Origin: Bartonella sp. ML70XJBT.G
GTDB taxonomy: Bacteria; Pseudomonadota; Alphaproteobacteria; Rhizobiales; Rhizobiaceae
Assembly: GCF_028618575.1 (NCBI RefSeq)
Contig: NZ_JAQITA010000007.1
Span: forward strand, 1-64,000
Length of the DNA stretch: 64,000 bases
Reading direction: 5' to 3'
Shown here: positions 59,257 to 64,000 of the stretch, piece by piece
Position numbering within the stretch: the stretch's first letter is position 1
How the letters are laid out: the number at the start of each line of letters is the position of its first letter
Notes under the pieces: model-generated
Told to the model about the DNA's origin: nothing
The model's database searches: none
Seen by the model: the letters and a program-made list of their open reading frames with translations, nothing else
Position numbers and translations under genes: made by a program

Positions 59257-59285
59257 TTACAGGCTATTTAAGTCTGTAAATTTTT
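59257..59285 (+). terminator. sodC terminator
   Basis: TTACAGGCT (59257-59265) and AGTCTGTAA (59271-59279) form a 9-bp stem with one G-T pair and a 5-nt loop, followed by ATTTTT. It sits 10 nt after the sodC stop. Confidence 0.75.
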
Positions 59286-59745
59286 AAAAAAGATAGAAAA
59301 GCTTATTTTTATTTTTGATATATGAGTGATCTAAATGTTTTCAATTAATCTGCCAATGCAAACAAAATATTTTTGCTAGTCGAGCCAAAAGCTTTTCCTT
59401 TTAGAGGCTGTTTTTGTTACTCTAAAGCAATATACACAGCTCATAAAAGGGCTCCTTTTAAGGGCTTAACAAATGCATTTTCAAAATGTAATGGGCAGTT
59501 TTATAGCTAATTAAGAGTCAGAGAGAAATAAATAAAAAATTGAGAATGATAAAAACCTAGAAATATATTCTTATGAAAATTGATCCCAATCGAACTGGCG
59601 TATCTCACGAGTTTGATAAAACTGATAAATAAGTTTAATATAATGAGAGAAGTCTTTGTTTTCCTCTATAATCTATTAGCGATATCCCAATTAATTTTAT
59701 TGTGCTCATTTATAAATACACTAAATTATATTACCTTAACAGTGT
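59286..59745. other. convergent intergenic region sodC / sufT
   Basis: This is 460 bp. In many relatives a sufA (HesB-type) gene follows sufT; none is intact here. On the minus strand an ATG near 59700 opens a 24-codon frame beginning MSTIKLIGISLIDY, then stops; this could be a sufA remnant, but no GxCGCG motif was found. Confidence 0.35.
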
Positions 59746-60147
59746 TTAGTACCATCCAACAGCAATTTGTGCTTCTTCTGACATACAATCAGGTGTCCAT
59801 GGTGGATCAAATGTCATGGTAACTTCAACATGCGAAACACCTTCAACTGCACTTACCGCATTTTCTACCCAACCTGGCATTTCTCCAGCAACGGGACACC
59901 CTGGTGCTGTGAGTGTCATTTCAATTTTTACTGAACGATCATCTTCAATATCAATACGATAAATTAATCCTAGCTCATAAATATCAGCAGGGATTTCCGG
60001 ATCATAAACCGTTTTTAGAGCAGCAATAATATCATCCGTCATACGATCAATTTCATCTGCTGGAATTGCTGATATGTAAGACTTGTCATTTTTGCTTACA
60101 TTTCCAACAGACTCTGTAGAATGATGCTCTTCAATTGTTTTAGCCAT
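59746..60147 (-). CDS. sufT: SUF-system maturation factor SufT (DUF59/MIP18)
   Basis: This 133-residue protein has a Ser/Asn-rich N-terminal extension and a MIP18/DUF59 domain (about 35-125): KTVYDPEIPADIYELGLIYRI, EMTLTAPGCPVAGEMP, EVTMTFDPPWTPDCM. SufT helps mature Fe-S proteins after cluster assembly. The conserved Cys in APGCP is present. Its ATG overlaps sufS by 8 nt. It is the last intact gene of the operon. Confidence 0.92.
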   Translation of the reverse strand: MAKTIEEHHSTESVGNVSKNDKSYISAIPADEIDRMTDDIIAALKTVYDPEIPADIYELGLIYRIDIEDDRSVKIEMTLTAPGCPVAGEMPGWVENAVSAVEGVSHVEVTMTFDPPWTPDCMSEEAQIAVGWY

Positions 60148-61384
60148 TAAAAAATATCCTTGCTTTTTCTAATGCTTCCACTAATTGGTCAATGTCTTCA
60201 TAATTACTATACATAGCCAATGATGCACGGCAAGCGGATGTCAAACCAAAATGTTGTAATAAAGGTTGTGCACAATGCGTTCCTGCACGGATAGCAACAC
60301 CTTGCCTGTCAACAAACATAGCGATATCATGGGCATGTATTCCTTGCATTTCAAAAGATATAATAGCTCCTTTATGAGGAGAATGTCCGTAAATACGTAA
60401 CGATTTAACTGTTTCAAGTCTTTCATGGGCATAGGATAAAAGTTTTGCTTCATGGGCGTGAATAGCGTTTCTGTCTTTCTGCTTTATATAATCAATAGCA
60501 GCAGCTAATCCAACAGCTTCAGCTATGGGAGGAGTCCCCGCTTCAAAGCGATGAGGAGGAGCATTATAAAGAACCTTATCAATGGTTACATCCTCAATCA
60601 TCTCCCCTCCCCCTTGAAAAGGATGCATTTCCTCTAGCCTCAATTCCTTGCCATAAAGCACACCTATACCTGTAGGACCATAAAGTTTATGACCCGTAAA
60701 GACATACCAATCACAATCAAGATTTTGCACATCAACGGTTAAATGTACTGCCCCTTGAGAACCATCAACAAGAACAGGAATGGCATTTTGATGTGATAAC
60801 TTAATAATTTCTTGAACAGACGGCACGGTTCCTAATACATTAGACATATGCGTAATAGCAACAAGTTTTGTTTTATTCGTTAAAGCTTTTTGAAAATCTT
60901 CAATATGGAGCACACCATTCTCATCAACGGGCACGAAGACGAGCTTAATACCTTTCTGTTCACGAATAAAATGCCACGGAATAATATTAGAGTGATGCTC
61001 CATAATGGTGAGAATAATTTCATCACCTTCATTTAATTGAAACATCCCCCAACCATAAGCAACAGTATTAATAGCTTCCGTAGCACTTTTCGTAAAAACA
61101 ATTTCCTTTGCTGTTTTAGCGTTTAAAAACGCACGAACTGTTTCACGAGCATTCTCATAACATTGCGTCGCTGCATTCGATAAAAAATGCATTCCTCGAT
61201 GCACATTTGCATAACGACATCGATAAAAATTATCCATCGCATCAAGCACAAATTGCGGTTTTTGAGCAGATGCTCCACTGTCAAGATAAGCTAACCGTTT
61301 ACCATAAACATTACATTGTAAAATAGGAAAATCACAGCGAATTTCTTCTACGTTATAATTTAATACTGGTATGTCACTTTCCAT
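60140..61384 (-). CDS. sufS: cysteine desulfurase SufS
   Basis: This 414-residue PLP enzyme takes sulfur from cysteine for Fe-S cluster assembly. The PLP Lys233 is in FTGHKLYGPTG and the catalytic Cys371 in AGTHCAQP. The active-site loop pattern is that of type II desulfurases. It lies between sufD and sufT and is 9 nt from sufD. It needs a sulfur acceptor (SufE or SufU); none is in the window. Confidence 0.96.
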   Translation of the reverse strand: MESDIPVLNYNVEEIRCDFPILQCNVYGKRLAYLDSGASAQKPQFVLDAMDNFYRCRYANVHRGMHFLSNAATQCYENARETVRAFLNAKTAKEIVFTKSATEAINTVAYGWGMFQLNEGDEIILTIMEHHSNIIPWHFIREQKGIKLVFVPVDENGVLHIEDFQKALTNKTKLVAITHMSNVLGTVPSVQEIIKLSHQNAIPVLVDGSQGAVHLTVDVQNLDCDWYVFTGHKLYGPTGIGVLYGKELRLEEMHPFQGGGEMIEDVTIDKVLYNAPPHRFEAGTPPIAEAVGLAAAIDYIKQKDRNAIHAHEAKLLSYAHERLETVKSLRIYGHSPHKGAIISFEMQGIHAHDIAMFVDRQGVAIRAGTHCAQPLLQHFGLTSACRASLAMYSNYEDIDQLVEALEKARIFFNG

Positions 61385-61393
61385 TATTTTGCC

Positions 61394-62659
61394 TTAAACA
61401 TTTTTTTCTAGCCATTCGCCAATCATATTCTTCAAAACAGTTTGGATATTTTCTTGTTTAATCTCATCAATAAACTCAGAGATAAACCCTTTAATCAGAA
61501 GTGCACGAGCTGTTTTAAAAGGAATACCGCGTGCCATAAGATAAAAAAGATAATCATGATTGATATTGGCGACTGTCGCACCGTGACCACATGCAACATC
61601 ATCAGCAAAAATCTCTAGTTCAGGCTTTGCATTAAATTCTGCTTCATCTGAAAGAATGAGACTATTACAGGCCATGCGTGCATCGGTTTTTTGGGCTTTT
61701 TGAGCAACACGTATTATGCCTTGAAAAACACCAACTGCTTTATCTGTTACCACATTGCGTACAATTTCTGTTGAGGTTGATTTTTCTTCAACGTGGCGAA
61801 CATTCATCGTAAGATCGCTATGCGTCTCTCCTGATAATAAATTGATGACGCGTAATTGAAAGTTAGAATCTTCTCCTTGTAACTCAACATCAATTTCCTG
61901 ACGATTAAGTTGACTGCCTATATTAATTACATAAAGTGATAATTTTGCTCCTTGCTCAAGAACAGCACGAAACCGGCCAAACTGTGTAGAATGAAAACCA
62001 CGATTGCGAATAAGGATCCATGTTACATCACTCCAAGCAGCAACATGTAGCGAAAATATTGAACTGACAAAACTCTCTTTATCATCGCCAATCTCACGTT
62101 CAACAAACACAGCTTGACTGTTTTTGCCCATTTTTATGTCCGAAAAAATATGCGATTGTCCACCCATTTGGATATTTTGCAATTCAATGGGAACAGTTAA
62201 CTTTGTATTTTCAGGAATGTGAAAAAGCCAACCATCCGTAACAAAAGCGGTATTTAATTGTCCAATAAAGTCTTCATCCGAAGTGATTTGATCTATTTTT
62301 ACTTCATTTTCTTTTAAGGCATCAGCAAGCCGCTTTATGGTCATATTTGCCACATTTGGCTGTGTCGCTGTTTTTCCATTTTTAATAGAAAAAACAGTAC
62401 TTTCTGGAAGTAATGCATCAATGTATTGCTCATCCGTATTTGTTGGTAAAAAATCACTCACAGATTTCAAGAGTGTGCGCAGATTAGTATAATGCCAATT
62501 TTCGATTTTGCGTGAAGGAAGACGTGTGATTTGAAACAGTTCAATCGCTTTTTTGCGAACCGCCCGCACACTCTTATCACCAGGTAAATTGTTTATAGAT
62601 TGATTGAAATGATTGAGTATCTCCTTTTCAACCGCTATCAATTCTTGTTGTGCGCTCAT
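61394..62659 (-). CDS. sufD: Fe-S assembly scaffold SufD
   Basis: This 421-residue beta-helix protein is the partner of SufB and SufC. The C-terminal core has the conserved CGHGATVANI (Cys357, His359), which matches the SufB-SufD interface residues needed for cluster formation. The N-terminal half is a divergent helical region. It is 12 nt downstream of sufC. Confidence 0.94.
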   Translation of the reverse strand: MSAQQELIAVEKEILNHFNQSINNLPGDKSVRAVRKKAIELFQITRLPSRKIENWHYTNLRTLLKSVSDFLPTNTDEQYIDALLPESTVFSIKNGKTATQPNVANMTIKRLADALKENEVKIDQITSDEDFIGQLNTAFVTDGWLFHIPENTKLTVPIELQNIQMGGQSHIFSDIKMGKNSQAVFVEREIGDDKESFVSSIFSLHVAAWSDVTWILIRNRGFHSTQFGRFRAVLEQGAKLSLYVINIGSQLNRQEIDVELQGEDSNFQLRVINLLSGETHSDLTMNVRHVEEKSTSTEIVRNVVTDKAVGVFQGIIRVAQKAQKTDARMACNSLILSDEAEFNAKPELEIFADDVACGHGATVANINHDYLFYLMARGIPFKTARALLIKGFISEFIDEIKQENIQTVLKNMIGEWLEKNV

Positions 62660-62671
62660 ATTACAATAACC

Positions 62672-63427
62672 TCAAGCTGCTTCATTAATAAGGTCAGCAT
62701 ATCCATTTTGTTCCAAATAAAGCGCTAGTGATTTATCTCCGCTTTTAATAATTCGTCCTTTATAGAGAACATGTACCGTATCAGGAATAATATAGTTCAG
62801 TAGACGTTGGTAATGGGTAATGACTAAAAATGAACGTTGTGAATCTCTGAGTTTATTAACACCATCTGCAACAATTTTTAGTGCATCAATATCTAAACCA
62901 GAATCTGTTTCATCTAAAATGCAGAGTCTCGGCTTAAGAAGTGCCATTTGTAAAATTTCAGCACGCTTTTTTTCTCCCCCTGAAAAACCAACATTTAATG
63001 GACGTTTTAGCATATCCATATCTATATCAAGTTTTGAAGAAGCTTCTTTAACACATTTTATAAATTCAGGAATTTTAAGTTCTGCATCACCGCGTGCTTT
63101 TCGTTGAGAATTCATCGCAACTTTTAAAAACTCCATCGTTGCTACTCCAGGTATTTCCATTGGATATTGAAAAGCAAGAAAAACACCATAGGTTGCACGC
63201 TCTGCTGGATCCATTTCTAAAAGTGATTGCCCATTATAAAGGATATCGCCTTCTATGACTTCGTAATCATCACGACCTGCAAGTAAATAAGACAAAGTTG
63301 ACTTTCCAGCTCCATTTTGTCCCATGATAGCAGCAACTTCACCATCTTGAACGGTCAAGTCTAACCCCCGAATAACTTCTGTATCGGTTCCAACAATACG
63401 CGCACGCAAATTTTTTATTTCTAACAT
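62672..63427 (-). CDS. sufC: Fe-S assembly ATPase SufC
   Basis: This 251-residue ABC-type ATPase powers the SufBCD scaffold. Walker A GQNGAGKST, signature GFSGGEKKR, Walker B CILDETDSGLD are all intact, and the SufC-type EIPGVATMEFL region is present. The gene follows sufB by 52 nt. SufC is soluble and no permease is involved. Confidence 0.97.
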   Translation of the reverse strand: MLEIKNLRARIVGTDTEVIRGLDLTVQDGEVAAIMGQNGAGKSTLSYLLAGRDDYEVIEGDILYNGQSLLEMDPAERATYGVFLAFQYPMEIPGVATMEFLKVAMNSQRKARGDAELKIPEFIKCVKEASSKLDIDMDMLKRPLNVGFSGGEKKRAEILQMALLKPRLCILDETDSGLDIDALKIVADGVNKLRDSQRSFLVITHYQRLLNYIIPDTVHVLYKGRIIKSGDKSLALYLEQNGYADLINEAA

Positions 63428-63479
63428 AATGAAATCCTGTTCCGACTCTTTTAGACCAAAGATGCCTTTAGCTCACCGA

Positions 63480-64000
63480 TTATCCCACACTACCTTCAAG
63501 GCTGATGCCAATGAGCTTTTGTGCTTCAACGGCAAATTCCATGGGAAGTTTTTGAATAACTTCTTTTACAAAACCATTCACAATTAATGCGATAGCTTCT
63601 TCTTCAGGAATGCCACGCTGCATAACATAAAAAAGTTGATCATCAGAAATTTTTGATGTTGTCGCTTCATGTTCAAATTGCGCTGTCGCATTTTTTGCTT
63701 CAATATAAGGGACCGTATGAGCACCACAATCATTGCCAATTAACAAACTATCGCATTGCGTAAAATTACGTGCATTTTGTGCTTTTCGATGTGCTGTTAC
63801 TTGTCCACGATAAGTGTTATTTGAAAAACCAGCAGAAATGCCTTTAGAAACAATACGACTGGAGGTATTTTTACCTAAGTGGATCATTTTTGTACCGGAA
63901 TCGATTTGTTGATAACCGTTTGCAACAGCAATAGAGTAAAATTCTCCACGTGAGTTATTACCACGTAGCAAACAAGATGGATATTTCCAAGTAATCGCAG
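63480..64000 (-). CDS. sufB: Fe-S assembly scaffold SufB (C-terminal part)
   Basis: The reading frame runs off the window end at 64000, so only the last about 173 residues are seen (from [22 protein letters not shown]). The SufB core motifs are present: [22 protein letters not shown], the cluster-assembly Cys region [20 protein letters not shown], and [21 protein letters not shown]. It heads sufB-C-D-S-T. Its start and promoter lie outside the window. Confidence 0.96.
   Translation of the reverse strand, partial: AITWKYPSCLLRGNNSRGEFYSIAVANGYQQIDSGTKMIHLGKNTSSRIVSKGISAGFSNNTYRGQVTAHRKAQNARNFTQCDSLLIGNDCGAHTVPYIEAKNATAQFEHEATTSKISDDQLFYVMQRGIPEEEAIALIVNGFVKEVIQKLPMEFAVEAQKLIGISLEGSVG

Overview
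The window looks like a core-chromosome segment of a Bartonella species (Alphaproteobacteria, Hyphomicrobiales/Rhizobiales). Base composition is visibly A+T-rich, intergenic regions are long and decayed, proteins are of rhizobial type (a 237-residue LexA, a zinc-cysteine-less MetG, phosphatidylcholine synthase, DUF3126, a DUF6163-like protein, a double cold-shock protein), and gene order is the reduced Rhizobiales order. The genus is inferred from these features and no database search was run.

Layout. 1-600: end of a phage-type lysis cassette (upstream gene tail, overlapping inner- and outer-membrane spanin-like genes, a small membrane protein), then tRNA-Thr. 1.0-4.0 kb, minus strand: accB-accC and a periplasmic DsbA/Com1-like oxidoreductase. 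4.3-9.0 kb, plus strand: glpD, dusA and cobT, widely spaced. 9.0-11.2 kb, minus strand: an Lrp regulator, an iron-sulfur uracil-DNA glycosylase, a membrane-anchored SNase-type nuclease and rpmG. 11.26-12.77 kb has no intact gene and carries an apparent MFS-transporter pseudogene. 12.8-22.1 kb, minus strand: a tightly packed run of rnr, topA, dprA, plsY, pyrC-like and pyrB, with a possible small plus-strand gene at 17.9 kb. 22.3-26.3 kb: an AidB-like gene, ruvX (convergent) and gatC-gatA. A shared terminator separates gatA from the livK-H-M-G-F branched-chain amino-acid ABC transporter (26.4-31.2 kb, minus strand). 31.5-33.7 kb: a double cold-shock protein, a DUF192 protein and an alpha/beta hydrolase. 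34.3-36.9 kb: DUF3126, then radC, map and sfsA. 37.2-40.8 kb: trmJ-like, murI, rpsD and ttcA. 40.8-43.1 kb: rimO and lexA. tRNA-Lys lies at 43.9 kb, followed by a 1.2 kb gene-free stretch. 45.2-52.5 kb, plus strand: an RlpA-like lipoprotein, dacF-like, tmk, holB, metG, tatD and a metallo-beta-lactamase-fold hydrolase. 52.6-59.2 kb: a small lipoprotein, a 3-hydroxyisobutyryl-CoA hydrolase, pcs, a UbiH-type monooxygenase, two small envelope proteins and sodC. 59.7-64.0 kb, minus strand: sufB(partial)-C-D-S-T.

Most genes are housekeeping: fatty-acid initiation, pyrimidine synthesis, tRNA and ribosome modification, DNA processing, cell wall and Fe-S assembly. Several encode envelope or host-facing functions (phosphatidylcholine synthase, periplasmic Cu,Zn superoxide dismutase, Com1-like oxidoreductase).

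No new multi-gene defence or mobile system is evident. The most notable signal is a set of full-length proteins whose family-defining residues are altered: LexA with an Ala-Ser instead of Ala-Gly scissile bond and no recognisable SOS box upstream; a DacF-like protein lacking the SxN and KTG motifs; a dihydroorotase homologue lacking metal ligands, coupled to pyrB; and an AidB homologue lacking flavin-binding motifs. Several perfect hairpins or palindromes in the long intergenic regions are also recorded.
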